A DNA stretch of 12,304 nt from Pseudomonadota bacterium (GCA_029777935.1 JAKORH010000108.1:1-12304); one strand, 5' to 3'. Numbered from the stretch's first letter, positions 1-8,703 are shown. Notes: a model not told the origin generated them from the letters alone. Numbers and translations: made by a program.

Positions 1-493
1 GCCGGATGCTGATGCTGTGAAACGCCGGCCGGCGCGACAGGTCGGGGAAGATCAGGTCGGCCGCGTGCACTCGCGGTGCGTGCGACAGGACGAGGATCTC
101 GCGGTAGTACGGGAACAGTCGCACCGGCTGGTTCGGCCGTCCGGCGACCATCGCCTCCAGGTACGCGACCACCGCCGACAGCGTCGACTCGACCGATCGC
201 ACGCCGGCCGGCAGGCATTCGCGCGGCTCGGACTCCCAGCGCCGCAGCAGTTGCTCGACCGAGTCGAGCACCTGCACGACGCCGCGCAGGTTCAGCATCT
301 GCAGCGCGCCGTTGGCCTGGTGGATCTGCGCGCGCGCGCCGCGCAGCGGTTCCACGTCGTGCTTGGTGCCGAGGAACGTCTGCACGCCGGTCGTGGCCTG
401 CGCCAGCGCGGTGCGGATCTCACCCAGCACCCACGCCAGCGGCGCCACGTCCGGCGCGGCGTCGAGGATCCGGTTTTCGCGCGACTCGCTCAT
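1..493 (-). CDS. pilL: PilL/ChpA-type hybrid chemosensory histidine kinase, N-terminal fragment (cut by window edge)
   Basis: About 164 N-terminal codons are present; the rest lies left of position 1. The start is the ATG at 493-491. The protein begins MSESRENRILDAAPDVAPLA and continues with a helical region containing LRGARAQIHQANGALQMLNL (about residues 50-69) and RLFPYYREIL (about 125-134). These match the N-terminal region, before the Hpt domains, of the large CheA-like hybrid kinases of the Pil/Chp system as I remember them. In that family the full protein is very long, with several Hpt domains, a CheA kinase core, a CheW-like domain and a receiver. It would take signals from PilJ via PilI and phosphorylate PilG and PilH to control type IV pilus extension and retraction. 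It follows pilJ on the same strand after 116 nt, and no pilK-type methyltransferase gene lies between. The catalytic domains are outside the window, so the family call rests on the N-terminus and operon position. Confidence 0.8.
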   Translation of the reverse strand, partial: MSESRENRILDAAPDVAPLAWVLGEIRTALAQATTGVQTFLGTKHDVEPLRGARAQIHQANGALQMLNLRGVVQVLDSVEQLLRRWESEPRECLPAGVRSVESTLSAVVAYLEAMVAGRPNQPVRLFPYYREILVLSHAPRVHAADLIFPDLSRRPAFHSISIR

Positions 494-548
494 GGTGCAC
501 TCCACCTGACCGCGCACGACATCCGTCGGGCGCGGGCCAAAGAATTTC

Positions 549-583
549 CCCTCATCCGCCGGGACGGAGAGAAGGGGTGAGGG
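549..583. repeat. Imperfect palindrome in the pilJ-pilL gap (REP-like)
   Basis: CCCTCATCC (549-557) can pair with GGGTGAGGG (575-583), giving 9 pairs including one T-G wobble and a 17-nt loop. On the pilJ strand the 3' side reads GGGGAAATTCTT, so it lacks the T-run of a classical intrinsic terminator. It may be an mRNA-stability hairpin or a copy of a dispersed extragenic palindrome. Only one copy is in the window, so repetitiveness cannot be judged. Confidence 0.4.
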
Positions 584-609
584 AGGCGGCGATCCATCGC
601 GGCCCCGCG

Positions 610-2820
610 TCAGGACACGCGGAAGCGCGCGACCGACGCCTTCAGTTCACGTGCCAGCGTGGTCAACTGGCCAATCGACTGCGCGGCCTGGCGCGTGCCC
701 TGCGACGTGTGTTCGGTGGTGGCGAGGATGCTTTCGATCGACACCGCCACGCCGCTGGCGGACTGCGCCTGCTCGCCGGTGGTGCCGGCGACGCGCTCGA
801 TCAGTTCCGCGACCTGGCGTGTCACGCGGCCGATTTCCGCCAGCGACGTGCCGGCCGCGTCCGACAGCTTGGTCCCCTCGACCACGCCCTGCGTGCTCTT
901 CTCCATCGCGGTCACCGCGTCCTGCGTGTCGGTCTGGATGGTGCGCACCAGCGCGGCGATCTGCTTGGCGGCTTCGGCCGAACGGTCCGCCAGCCGCTGC
1001 ACCTCTTCGGCGACGACCGAGAAGCCGCGTCCCGCCTCGCCGGCGGAAGCGGCCTGGATTGCCGCGTTCAGCGCCAGCACGTTGGTCTGCTCGGTGATGT
1101 CGGAAATCAGTTCGACGATCTCGCCGATTTCCTGCGACGACTCGCCCAGCCGCTTGATGCGCTTGGCGGTCTCCTGGATCTGTTCGCGGATCTCGTTCAT
1201 GCCCGCGATCTGGTTGTACACCGCGCGTTGGCCGCGCTCGGCCGCATCGAGCGAGGCGCGCGCCACGCGCGCGGATTCGGCGGCGCTGCGCGAGGCTTCG
1301 TTGATCTGCGAGGCCATGATCAGCACTTTCTGGCCGGTGTCCTTGATCTCGCGGCTTTGCTGCTCGGAGGCCGACAGCAGCGTGGTGGTGATTTCGCGCG
1401 CCTGCGCGGACGCACTGGCGACCTGCTCGGCGGCGTCGTTGATGCGGCTCACCAGTCCGCGCAGTTCCTCGACCGTGTAGTTGACCGAATCGGCGATCGC
1501 GCCGGTGATGTCCTCGCTCACCGTCGCTTCGATGGTCAGATTGCCGTCGGCGACTTCCTGCAGTTCGTTCATCAGCCGCAGGATCGCCGCCTGGTTCTGC
1601 TCGTTGGCGCGCTTGGCCGCTTCCTCGAGCTTCTGCGCCTCGTTGCGGCGCGATTCCGCTTCGAGCGTGCGGCTGCGGCTGTCGGCGAGCAGGATCTTCA
1701 CCAGGCCGACGGCGGCGACCAGCACGCCCAGGCCGAATACCGCCATGATCGCGAAATTGACGGCGCGCACGCCGCCCTCCTGCCGCAGTTCCGCCTGCAC
1801 GGCGTTCAACTGGGCGCGCAGCGTCTCGGCGTCGCGCTGGATCGCGGCCTGCGCACGCCCGGCCTCGGCCACGGTGACGAAGGCGCCGCTCGCCGCCGCG
1901 ATCGAGGGCTGCAGATCGCCGAACAGCTTCGCGATCTGCTGCAGCCGCGGCCGTGTGTCGCCCTCGCCGGCGCTCACGCTCTGAAGCAGATCGCGGAACT
2001 GGCCGAGATCGCGTGACAGCGTCGGTGCCGCCTCGGCCGGCGCCTGGCCGGTCGGCAGCGCGTTCGCCGTCCGCGTGATGCGTTGCGCGAGCAGTGCCAG
2101 TTGCGCGGTCGGGCCGGACGCCGCACGCTGAGCGGCCAGTTCGTCGGTCAGCTGCGCCAGCCGCGGCGCCGCCTCGTTCAGGCGCGTCAGGAACTCCCCG
2201 TACGCGCGCAGCGTTCTTTCCTGCGCGACCAGTTGCGAAGCCGCAGACTCCGAGACCTTCCAGGTTGCCGCCGCGCGCTCGAGCGCCGGCGCGGCGCCAG
2301 CGGTGACCGCGCCCGCCAGCGATTCCAGATTGGCCGCCACGCGGTCGCGGCTTTCGCGCACCTCGGTGAGCGCCGTCGCGTTGCCTTCGGCTGCGCGCGG
2401 CGCGGCCTTGGCAAGGCGTTGTGAATGCGTGAGCGTGTCGCCGAGCAACTGCGCCTGCGCCGCGTTGCCCGCCGACAGGCGCACGTCGAGCGCGAGCACG
2501 GCCGCGAACAGGAACGCGAACACCCCCATCAGCGTCAGCATCACCTGCACTTGCGTGTTCAGCGGTCGATCGCCGATCAGCGGCAGCCTCCACGCCAGCA
2601 GCCGATCGACGAAGCGTGAACCCCAGGTGCTCGACAAAGCGGCCTCGAGCGAACGGCGATCGATCTTCTGCGTTGGCGGGCTGGGCGGGATCGGCGCATG
2701 CGCGCGGCCGGCCACCTCGGCGGGTCCGAATTCCGTGTAGCGGAACGGCTGCACCGTGATATGGCCCCCGGCCTCTTCCCTTGCCGGCCCCTTCATCTCT
2801 GCGCCCATCGTCATGCCCAT
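610..2820 (-). CDS. pilJ: PilJ, methyl-accepting chemotaxis transducer for type IV pili
   Basis: 736-residue inner-membrane chemoreceptor of the Pil/Chp pathway. Layout: a cytoplasmic, Pro/Ala-rich N-terminal tail of about 90 residues; TM1 about 92-112; a helical Ala-rich periplasmic sensor region about 115-350 of the PilJ type; TM2 about 356-378; HAMP-like linker about 400-460; and a long MCP signalling coiled coil to the C-terminus. The signalling hairpin tip is clear at about 590-610, including [20 protein letters not shown]. The receptor is expected to bind PilI and the PilL/ChpA kinase at that tip. Several start codons cluster (Met1, Met3, Met5, Met9). GGAG lies 8 nt before Met1, and a second GGAG fits Met3, so the exact start is uncertain by a few residues. 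It follows pilI after 31 nt. The N-terminal tail is longer than in Pseudomonas PilJ as I recall it, where TM1 starts near the N-terminus. Confidence 0.92.
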   Translation of the reverse strand: MGMTMGAEMKGPAREEAGGHITVQPFRYTEFGPAEVAGRAHAPIPPSPPTQKIDRRSLEAALSSTWGSRFVDRLLAWRLPLIGDRPLNTQVQVMLTLMGVFAFLFAAVLALDVRLSAGNAAQAQLLGDTLTHSQRLAKAAPRAAEGNATALTEVRESRDRVAANLESLAGAVTAGAAPALERAAATWKVSESAASQLVAQERTLRAYGEFLTRLNEAAPRLAQLTDELAAQRAASGPTAQLALLAQRITRTANALPTGQAPAEAAPTLSRDLGQFRDLLQSVSAGEGDTRPRLQQIAKLFGDLQPSIAAASGAFVTVAEAGRAQAAIQRDAETLRAQLNAVQAELRQEGGVRAVNFAIMAVFGLGVLVAAVGLVKILLADSRSRTLEAESRRNEAQKLEEAAKRANEQNQAAILRLMNELQEVADGNLTIEATVSEDITGAIADSVNYTVEELRGLVSRINDAAEQVASASAQAREITTTLLSASEQQSREIKDTGQKVLIMASQINEASRSAAESARVARASLDAAERGQRAVYNQIAGMNEIREQIQETAKRIKRLGESSQEIGEIVELISDITEQTNVLALNAAIQAASAGEAGRGFSVVAEEVQRLADRSAEAAKQIAALVRTIQTDTQDAVTAMEKSTQGVVEGTKLSDAAGTSLAEIGRVTRQVAELIERVAGTTGEQAQSASGVAVSIESILATTEHTSQGTRQAAQSIGQLTTLARELKASVARFRVS

Positions 2821-2851
2821 CTCCGCCGCTCCGACGTATGCACGCCGCCTG

Positions 2852-3376
2852 CTAAACGCCGATCGCGCCGAACCGCTCTGCCGCGACCAGGCGTGCCAGA
2901 TCGAGCTCGGTCAGGACCGTGCCGTCACGGTCGCGATAGCGTGCCAGTTCCCAGGGCTTCGCGCTGTCGTTGGCGGCATCCAGGCGCTCGAGCTCCTTCA
3001 GGTTGCGCAGCCCGAACGCGCGCGTGATCAGCAGTGCCGCGCTCGCCTTCAGCACCTCGCCGATCACCAGCAACTGCTGCGCCTGCTCGGCCGACATCGG
3101 CGCGCCGCCACCGAACTGCATCAGATCGATCACGCCGAGCAGCCGCCCGCGCACGTTGGTCAGCCCGCGGTACCACGGCTTGGTCCACGGCACCGGCGCC
3201 ACGTCGCCAAGCGGCACGATCTCGCCGGCGGTGGCCATTTCGACCAGGTACGCGCGTGCGCCGATGCGCACCGCCAGCCGCAGCGTTGCGCTGGCGGCGG
3301 CCGGCGCCGATTTCAGGCGCTCGGCGAGCTGCGTGGAGAAGTCCCGCAGCTTGTCCAGTTGCTTGTCCGGCTGCAT
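2852..3376 (-). CDS. pilI: PilI, CheW-like adaptor of the Pil/Chp pathway
   Basis: Single CheW domain (about residues 32-165 of 174) that would couple the PilJ receptor to the PilL/ChpA kinase in the cytoplasm. The typical CheW stretch is visible as [18 protein letters not shown] near residues 68-85. The start chosen is the ATG at 3376-3374, because GGGAG sits 5 nt upstream of it and translation then begins [16 protein letters not shown], which resembles family N-termini. An in-frame ATG at 3418 would add 14 residues (MDRGARNEAGAGAA) but has no purine-rich site before it and starts only 4 nt after the pilH stop. It lies between pilH and pilJ, the usual gene order. Confidence 0.88.
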   Translation of the reverse strand: MQPDKQLDKLRDFSTQLAERLKSAPAAASATLRLAVRIGARAYLVEMATAGEIVPLGDVAPVPWTKPWYRGLTNVRGRLLGVIDLMQFGGGAPMSAEQAQQLLVIGEVLKASAALLITRAFGLRNLKELERLDAANDSAKPWELARYRDRDGTVLTELDLARLVAAERFGAIGV

Positions 3377-3422
3377 CGCCGCTCCCGCCCCTGCTTCGTT
3401 TCGCGCGCCGCGGTCCATCGGT

Positions 3423-3788
3423 TCAGTTCAACGCGGCGATCTTGCCGAGCAGGTCGTCGGCCTTCACCGGTTTGGTGATGTAGTCGCGCGCGCCCTGCCG
3501 CAGCCCCCAGATGCGATCGGTCTGCTGGTTCTTGCTGGTGCACATGATGACGGGGATGTGCTGCGTGGCTGGATCCTTCGACAACTGCCGCGTCAACTGG
3601 AACCCGTTCTGCCCCGGCATCACCACGTCCATCAGGATCAGGTCCGGCGTGTGCGCCTTCAGCTTCAGCAGCGCTTCCTCCGCGCTTTCCGCGACCGAGA
3701 CGTTGAAGCCGTTCTTCGTCAGCAGCTCGGTCAGGAAGTAGCGCTCCGTCGGCGAATCGTCGACGATCAGGACTTTCTTGATCGGCAT
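3423..3788 (-). CDS. pilH: PilH, single-domain response regulator
   Basis: 121-residue CheY-like receiver with no output domain. Receiver residues are all present: acidic pair D10-D11 in LIVDDS, phospho-acceptor D54 in LILMDVVMPG, Thr84 in IMCTSK, and Lys106 in ITKPV. In the Pil/Chp pathway PilH is one of two CheY-like proteins; it is generally linked to pilus retraction or serves as a phosphate sink for the kinase, opposing PilG. It is called PilH rather than PilG from gene order (pilG first, pilH second) and from its short N-terminus. GGGGG lies a few bases ahead of the ATG. The gap to pilG is 34 nt and holds a small stem (TGAGT/ACTCA, 3810-3825) that includes the pilG stop. Confidence 0.9.
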   Translation of the reverse strand: MPIKKVLIVDDSPTERYFLTELLTKNGFNVSVAESAEEALLKLKAHTPDLILMDVVMPGQNGFQLTRQLSKDPATQHIPVIMCTSKNQQTDRIWGLRQGARDYITKPVKADDLLGKIAALN

Positions 3789-3822
3789 GGGCGCCCCCGC
3801 GCGGGAGAGTGAGTGGATCGAC

Positions 3823-4221
3823 TCAGTCCGCCGAGTGCTGGCGGACCGCGGACAGCAGGCTGTCCTTGGTGAACGGCTTGGTCAGATACTCGCTGGAGCC
3901 GACCATGCGGCCGCGCGCGCGGTCGAACAGCCCGTCCTTCGACGACAGCATCACTACGGGCGTCCTCGAGAAGCGCGGGCTGCGCTTGATCAGCGCGCAC
4001 GTCTGGTAGCCGTCCAGGCGCGGCATCAGGATGTCGCAGAAGATGATGCTTGGCTGGTGGTCGGTGATCTTGGCGAGCGCCTCGAACCCATCCTGCGCCA
4101 GGATCACCTGGCAGCCGGCCTGGGTAAGGAAGATCTCGGCGCTGCGACGGATCGTGTTCGAGTCATCGATCACCATCACCTTGCGTCCGCGGATGTCCGA
4201 AAAATCCTGTGCTGTGGCCAT
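3823..4221 (-). CDS. pilG: PilG, single-domain response regulator
   Basis: 132-residue CheY-like receiver with an N-terminal extension of about 12 residues, typical of PilG. Key residues: D19-D20 (VMVIDDS), phospho-acceptor D63 (IIFCDILMPR), Ser93 (VVMLSSKDG) and Lys115 (LTKPF). PilG is the output regulator that promotes type IV pilus extension, and in Pseudomonas it feeds into cAMP signalling; whether that link exists here cannot be seen. AGGAGG lies 7 nt before the ATG, the strongest ribosome-binding site in this operon. It is the first pil gene, 38 nt after the rubredoxin gene, so the two are probably co-transcribed. Confidence 0.92.
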   Translation of the reverse strand: MATAQDFSDIRGRKVMVIDDSNTIRRSAEIFLTQAGCQVILAQDGFEALAKITDHQPSIIFCDILMPRLDGYQTCALIKRSPRFSRTPVVMLSSKDGLFDRARGRMVGSSEYLTKPFTKDSLLSAVRQHSAD

Positions 4222-4259
4222 CGCCTGCCTCCTGGGTCAGCGTGCGCAGGTCCGCGGCA

Positions 4260-4451
4260 TCAGATTTCCACCATCTCGAAATCCTCCTTGCGCGCGCCGC
4301 ACTCGGGGCAGGTCCAGTTCGGAGGCAGTTCTTCCCAGCGCGTCCCCGGCGCGATTCCCTCGTCCGGCAAGCCCGCCGCCTCGTCGTAGATCCAACCACA
4401 AATCAAGCACATCCATGTACGTGTCCCACTGCCCGGTGTGGTTGTTGTCAT
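4260..4451 (-). CDS. rubA: Rubredoxin
   Basis: 63-residue rubredoxin, a small cytoplasmic electron carrier with one iron held by four cysteines. Both iron-binding knuckles are present: CLICG (C15, C18) and CPECG (C48, C51). They frame the usual WIYDEAAGLPDEGIAPGTRW segment, and the C-terminus EDFEMVEI is typical. Residues 1-13 form a short Thr/Gly-rich lead-in. The start ATG at 4451 has no evident Shine-Dalgarno sequence; the next in-frame Met is residue 14, immediately before the first Cys, and would remove Trp13. The gene heads the minus-strand pil operon and is divergent from thiE. Its electron partner is not shown by the context. Confidence 0.93.
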   Translation of the reverse strand: MTTTTPGSGTRTWMCLICGWIYDEAAGLPDEGIAPGTRWEELPPNWTCPECGARKEDFEMVEI

Positions 4452-4496
4452 GGCAGCAAAGCATCGAGAAAGAGTCAGCTAACATGCGTCGAATCC

Positions 4497-4525
4497 ATCA
4501 TAACTTGGCCTGCGCAGTTACGGCT
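4497..4525 (-). promoter_or_regulatory. Possible promoter for the rubredoxin-pil operon
   Basis: The 148-nt divergent gap 4452-4599 must hold start signals for both sides. On the minus strand TATGAT (4502-4497) is a good -10 hexamer. The hexamer 17 nt upstream, AGCCGT, is a poor -35 match. The predicted leader is about 38 nt. No convincing plus-strand promoter for thiE was found in the same gap. Confidence 0.25.
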
Positions 4526-4599
4526 TACTTTCGGCTTCATACATACGGCTGAGAGTTTGCCGGCGCGACTTTCCGCGTGCGCACGCTGATGATCTTCCC

Positions 4600-5286
4600 G
4601 TGCCGCCGGTGTTGCACGCCTCGACCTTGACGACCGATCGACCGGCGGGCGTATATCTGCTTACGCCCGACTGGACCGACACGCCGCGCCTGCTCGCTGC
4701 GGGCGACGCCGCGCTGGCGAGCGGAGTGCGCTGGATCCAGTACCGTAACAAGCGCGCCGACCTCGCGTTGCGCCGGTGCCAGGCGGTGGCATTGCGCGAA
4801 CTGACCCAGGCGCGCGGCGCGCGGCTGATCGTCAACGACGATGCCGATCTGGCGTTGCACGCGCAAGCCGACGGCGTGCATGTCGGCCGTGACGACGTCG
4901 ACCCGCGGCCGTTCCTGGAGCGGCAAGGCCGTCGACCGCTGCTCGGCGTGTCGTGCTATGACGACTTCGAGCGCGCTCTGCAAGCCGTCCGGTCCGGCGC
5001 CGACTACGTCGCATTCGGCTCGATGTTCGCCTCGACGACCAAGCCAGCCGCGGTGCGCGCACCGCTTGGCTTGCTGTCGCGAGCGCGCGCCGACGCGATG
5101 CACGTGGTGGCGATCGGCGGCATCGATGCCGGCAACATCGCGCAGGTGGCGGCAGCCGGCGCGCACGCGGCCGCGCTGATCAGCGCGGTATTCGATGCGG
5201 CCGACCCGGCGGCGGCCGCGCGCGATCTGATGACCCGGTTCGAACGGGGGAAACGTCAATATGAGTCGCAACGAGCAGCTGTTTGA
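4600..5286 (+). CDS. thiE: Thiamine phosphate synthase
   Basis: 228-residue ThiE, a TIM-barrel enzyme that joins HMP pyrophosphate and thiazole phosphate to give thiamine monophosphate. Motifs in order: YLLTPDW (19-25); QYRNK (47-51), which binds the pyrophosphate; VNDDADLA (78-85); GVHVGRDD (92-99); [17 protein letters not shown] (133-149); and VVAIGGID (169-176). The length is close to the 210-220 residues usual for the family. The start is a GTG at 4600 with no clear Shine-Dalgarno site; in-frame GTG 4609, TTG 4612 and TTG 4627 are alternatives, so the N-terminus is uncertain by up to about 10 residues. The 3' end overlaps hemL by 26 nt, suggesting translational coupling. The thiE-hemL pair is common in betaproteobacteria; no thiD is next to it here. 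Confidence 0.93.
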   Translation: MPPVLHASTLTTDRPAGVYLLTPDWTDTPRLLAAGDAALASGVRWIQYRNKRADLALRRCQAVALRELTQARGARLIVNDDADLALHAQADGVHVGRDDVDPRPFLERQGRRPLLGVSCYDDFERALQAVRSGADYVAFGSMFASTTKPAAVRAPLGLLSRARADAMHVVAIGGIDAGNIAQVAAAGAHAAALISAVFDAADPAAAARDLMTRFERGKRQYESQRAAV

Positions 5287-6547
5287 GCGTGCGCAACTGA
5301 GCATCCCCGGCGGCGTCAACTCGCCGGTGCGGGCGTTCCGCTCCGTCGGCGGCACGCCGCGCTTCATCGCGCGTGCCGAGGGGCCGTACTTCTGGGATGC
5401 CGACGGCAAGCGCTACGTCGATTACATCGGCTCGTGGGGGCCGATGATCGTCGGCCACACGCATCCGGACGTAGTGGCGGCGATGAACGCGGCGATCGCG
5501 CGCGGCTTGAGCTTCGGCGCTCCGACCGAGGCCGAGGTCGAGATGGCGGAGACGCTGCTCGCGCTCGTGCCGTCGATGCAGCAGGTGCGGCTGGTGTCCT
5601 CAGGCACCGAGGCGGCGATGAGCGCGATCCGGCTGGCGCGCGGCGCGGCCGGCGGCGGCCGGGGCCGGAACAAGATCGTCAAGTTCGAAGGCTGCTATCA
5701 CGGTCATGCCGACAGCCTGCTGGTGAAGGCCGGCTCGGGCGCTCTGACCTTCGGTCATCCCAGTTCGGCAGGCGTGCCGGCGGAGATCACGCAGCACACG
5801 ATCGTGCTCGACTACAACGATGCGCAGCAGCTCGAGGACGCGTTCCGGCGTTGCGGCGACGACATCGCCGGGGTCATCGTGGAGCCGATCGCGGGGAACA
5901 TGAACCTCGTGCGCGGCGCCGCCGAATTTCTGCAGGCGATGCGGGCGTTGTGCACGAAGCATGGCGCGTTGCTGATCTTCGACGAGGTCATGAGCGGGTT
6001 CCGCGTCGCGCTCGGCGGCGCGCAGGCGCTGTACGGCATCGATCCCGACCTCACCGTGCTCGGCAAGGTGATCGGCGGCGGCATGCCGGTGGCCGCCTTC
6101 GGCGGCAGGCGCGATGTGATGAAGCATCTGGCGCCGATCGGCGCCGTGTATCAGGCCGGAACGCTGTCGGGCAATCCGGTCGCGGTCGCGTGCGGGCTGG
6201 CGACGCTGAAGCTCATTCAGCAGCCGGGCTTCTACGAACGCCTCGGCGCACAGACGACCCGGCTCGCGCAGGGGCTGGCGCGCGCGGCGCGCGAGGCTGG
6301 CGTGCGGTTCTGCGCCGACGCCGTGGGCGGCATGTTCGGAATTTATTTCGCCGGCGCGGTGCCGGCGAGCTACGCGCAGGTGATGGCGTGCGACAAGGCG
6401 CGCTTCAACGCGTTCTTCCACGCGATGCTCGAGCGCGGCGTGTATCTGGCGCCGTCGGCGTTCGAAGCGGGCTTCGTCTCCGCCGCGCACGACAACACGG
6501 TGGTCGAGGCGACCCTCGCCGCCGCGCGCGAAGCATTTGCGGCCTGA
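5261..6547 (+). CDS. hemL: Glutamate-1-semialdehyde 2,1-aminomutase
   Basis: 428-residue PLP enzyme of the C5 pathway to tetrapyrroles; it converts glutamate-1-semialdehyde to 5-aminolevulinate in the cytoplasm. Diagnostic stretches: [12 protein letters not shown] (15-26), [16 protein letters not shown] (113-128), [19 protein letters not shown] (142-160), FDEVMSGFR (240-248, with D241 holding the PLP ring nitrogen) and [19 protein letters not shown] (264-282, with K269 as the Schiff-base lysine). Length is normal for the family (about 426-430). The start ATG at 5261 lies inside the thiE 3' end, with GGGGG (5246-5250) 10 nt upstream. A small Gly-rich insertion near residues 129-135 (AAGGGRG) replaces the shorter FTG-type turn seen in E. 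coli HemL. Confidence 0.96.
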   Translation: MSRNEQLFERAQLSIPGGVNSPVRAFRSVGGTPRFIARAEGPYFWDADGKRYVDYIGSWGPMIVGHTHPDVVAAMNAAIARGLSFGAPTEAEVEMAETLLALVPSMQQVRLVSSGTEAAMSAIRLARGAAGGGRGRNKIVKFEGCYHGHADSLLVKAGSGALTFGHPSSAGVPAEITQHTIVLDYNDAQQLEDAFRRCGDDIAGVIVEPIAGNMNLVRGAAEFLQAMRALCTKHGALLIFDEVMSGFRVALGGAQALYGIDPDLTVLGKVIGGGMPVAAFGGRRDVMKHLAPIGAVYQAGTLSGNPVAVACGLATLKLIQQPGFYERLGAQTTRLAQGLARAAREAGVRFCADAVGGMFGIYFAGAVPASYAQVMACDKARFNAFFHAMLERGVYLAPSAFEAGFVSAAHDNTVVEATLAAAREAFAA

Positions 6548-6582
6548 AGGAACTTGACGTCGACGGCGCTGACGAAGCCCTG

Positions 6583-8703
6583 ATGAAGTTGCCGAGACTC
6601 CTCTTCGCGCCGCTGCTGGCGCTGGCGCTGTGGCCCGCGGCGCACGCGCAGCCGGTGCGCGCCGACAGTGCGGAGGTCGAACTCGTTTCGGCCACCGACG
6701 CGATCGTTCCGGGCCAGCGGCTCGAAGTCGGGCTGCGCATCCGGCACGATCCCGAGTGGCATACGTACTGGCAGGTGCCGGGCGACTCCGGCCTGCCGAC
6801 GCGCATCCAGTGGAAGCTGCCGCCCGGTTGGAGCGCCGGGCCGATCGAGTGGCCGGTGCCGAAACGCCTGCCGGTCGGGCCGCTGATGAACTTCGGCTAC
6901 GACGGCGAAGTGCTGCTGCTGACGCAGCTTGTGCCGCCCGTCAACCTGAAGCCCGGCAGCGAGATCGACCTGGCGGCGCGCGCCGATTTTCTGATCTGCC
7001 GCGAAGTGTGCATTCCGAGCGGCGCTGATGTGAGGCTGAGCCTGCCGGTGCGCGGGGCCGCCAATCCGTCGCGGCGCGCCGCGCAGTTCGCCGCCACGCG
7101 CGCGCTGGTGCCGCATCCGATCACGCTGGCGGACGGGGCGGCGACCATCGAAGACGATCGACTCGCGCTCGCGTTCCGCGCTGCGTCTGCGCCGAAGAGC
7201 GTGGAGTTCTTTCCGCTCGAGGCGGCGCGCATCGAGCCGTCGGCGCCGCAGGCGGTGCACGTCGACCACGATCGCGTGTCGCTGCGGTTGACCGCCGCCA
7301 AGCCGATCGGCACTGACTTCACGCGGCTGAAGGGTGTGCTGGTCGTCGACGGCGGCCCGGCGCGCGCGGACCAGGGCGGCTGGGCTGGCGAAATCGACGT
7401 CGCGCTCGTGCCCGGCAAGGTCGCGCGCGCGGCGGCAACGCCGGCGCCGCAAGCCGCTACGACGGTCACGCTGTGGTTCGCGCTCGCGGGCGCGCTCGCC
7501 GGCGGGCTGATCCTGAACCTGATGCCGTGCGTGTTTCCGGTGCTGTCGCTGAAGCTGCTGTCGCTGCTGCAGCACCAGCGCGACGAGGATGCCGCGCACG
7601 TGGCGCACGCGACGCTGCGCGCGCACGGCCTGGCATTGTCGGCCGGCGTCGTTGCGAGCTTCGTTGCTCTGGCGGGCGCGATGCTGGCGCTGCGCGCCGG
7701 CGGCGCGCAGCTCGGCTGGGGCTTCCAGTTGCAGACGCCCTGGGTCATCGCGGGACTGACGCTGCTGTTCTTCGTGATCGGCCTGAATCTGCTTGGCGCA
7801 TTCGAGTTCACGCTCGGTACGCGGCTTGCCAACGCCGCGCCCGAATCGCGGCTGCGGCCGGACCGCGTCTCCGGCAGCTTCGCCACCGGCGTGCTCGCGG
7901 TGGTGGTCGCGGCGCCGTGCACGGCACCGTTCATGGGCGCGGCGCTCGGTTACGCGATCACGCAACCGGCGGGCCGGGCGCTCGCGGTGTTTGCCGCGCT
8001 CGGCGTCGGCATGGCGGCTCCGTATCTGCTTCTGACGTTCTTCCCTGCGCTGCTCGAGCGGCTGCCGCGGCCCGGGCCGTGGATGGAGCGCTTCCGGCAG
8101 ATCATGGCGTTTCCGATGTTCGCCACCTGCGTGTGGTTGCTGTGGGTGCTGGCGCAGCAGATCAACGTTGACGCGCTGGCACTGACGCTGGCGGGACTGG
8201 TGCTGGTCGCGCTTGCCGTGTGGGCGTTCGGCATCGCGCAGCGCGGGGCGGCGCGCTGGCGCTGGCTCGCGCTCGGGGCCGCGGGTCTGGCGTTCTACGC
8301 GGTGGCGGCCGCGACCGGTCCGGACGCTTCCCGGTCAAGTGCGTCGGCGACCGCCGATGCGAAGAGCGCGTGGCAACCGTGGAGCCCGGCGGAACAGCAG
8401 AAGCAGCTTGGGGCGGGCAAGCCGGTGTTGGTCGACTTCACCGCGGCGTGGTGCGTGACCTGCCAGGCCAACAAGCGGCTCGTGCTGAATTCTCGCGCGG
8501 TCATGGCCGCGCTGGCGGACAAGGGCGTGGTGCTGCTGCGCGCCGACTGGACCAACCGCGACGACGCGATCACGCGCGAGCTGGCCCGCTTCGAGCGCAA
8601 TGGCGTGCCGCTGTACGTGCTCTACGACCGCAGCGGCAAGCCGAGGTTGCTGCCCGAGCTGCTGACCGAGCGCGTCGTGATCGACGCCGTCAGCGCGCTG
8701 TGA
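6583..8703 (+). CDS. DsbD/ScsB-family membrane thiol:disulfide reductase
   Basis: 706-residue three-part protein that would carry electrons from cytoplasmic thioredoxin across the inner membrane to periplasmic partners. A signal peptide is clear (MKLPRLLFAPLLALAL, cleavage likely after AHA at 20-22). The N-terminal periplasmic domain (about 23-285) has the HTYWQVPGDSGLPTRIQW signature and a C139-x3-C143 pair. The membrane core (about 295-575) has its two conserved cysteines, C316 in NLMPCVFP and C446 in VVAAPCTAP. A C-terminal thioredoxin domain (about 600-706) has WCVTC (C624, C627) and cis-Pro676. The N-terminal domain is of the ScsB/DsbD-like type rather than classical E. coli DsbD-alpha, so I give no symbol. 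The start ATG at 6583 is chosen because the signal peptide follows it directly; the same frame is open far upstream across hemL but that part is not coding. It lies 35 nt after hemL. Confidence 0.9.
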   Translation: MKLPRLLFAPLLALALWPAAHAQPVRADSAEVELVSATDAIVPGQRLEVGLRIRHDPEWHTYWQVPGDSGLPTRIQWKLPPGWSAGPIEWPVPKRLPVGPLMNFGYDGEVLLLTQLVPPVNLKPGSEIDLAARADFLICREVCIPSGADVRLSLPVRGAANPSRRAAQFAATRALVPHPITLADGAATIEDDRLALAFRAASAPKSVEFFPLEAARIEPSAPQAVHVDHDRVSLRLTAAKPIGTDFTRLKGVLVVDGGPARADQGGWAGEIDVALVPGKVARAAATPAPQAATTVTLWFALAGALAGGLILNLMPCVFPVLSLKLLSLLQHQRDEDAAHVAHATLRAHGLALSAGVVASFVALAGAMLALRAGGAQLGWGFQLQTPWVIAGLTLLFFVIGLNLLGAFEFTLGTRLANAAPESRLRPDRVSGSFATGVLAVVVAAPCTAPFMGAALGYAITQPAGRALAVFAALGVGMAAPYLLLTFFPALLERLPRPGPWMERFRQIMAFPMFATCVWLLWVLAQQINVDALALTLAGLVLVALAVWAFGIAQRGAARWRWLALGAAGLAFYAVAAATGPDASRSSASATADAKSAWQPWSPAEQQKQLGAGKPVLVDFTAAWCVTCQANKRLVLNSRAVMAALADKGVVLLRADWTNRDDAITRELARFERNGVPLYVLYDRSGKPRLLPELLTERVVIDAVSAL

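Noticed and set aside
76..2016. 646-codon open frame on the plus strand opposite pilJ and pilL
   Set aside because: Arg/Ala/Gly-rich composition, no recognisable motif, and fully antisense to clearly coding pilJ. It is a high-GC shadow.
4237..4485. 82-codon minus-strand frame overlapping the rubredoxin gene
   Set aside because: It is a shifted frame over the rubredoxin gene, whose four cysteines and length are typical; no motif in the alternative frame.
4540..4620. Possible TPP riboswitch before thiE (GGCTGAGAG at 4547 and CTGAT at 4586)
   Set aside because: The conserved GGGGTGC before, ACCC after CTGAGA, and the CCTGATCTGG segment are missing, and no thi-box fold can be drawn. The match is two short words only.
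5434..6582. Upstream extension of the dsbD-like reading frame across hemL
   Set aside because: The frame is open but overlaps the whole hemL gene and translates to Arg-rich sequence; the signal peptide begins at the ATG at 6583.
6370..7965. 531-codon minus-strand frame opposite the hemL end and dsbD-like gene
   Set aside because: His/Arg/Gln-rich shadow composition with no domain; the plus-strand genes are clearly coding.
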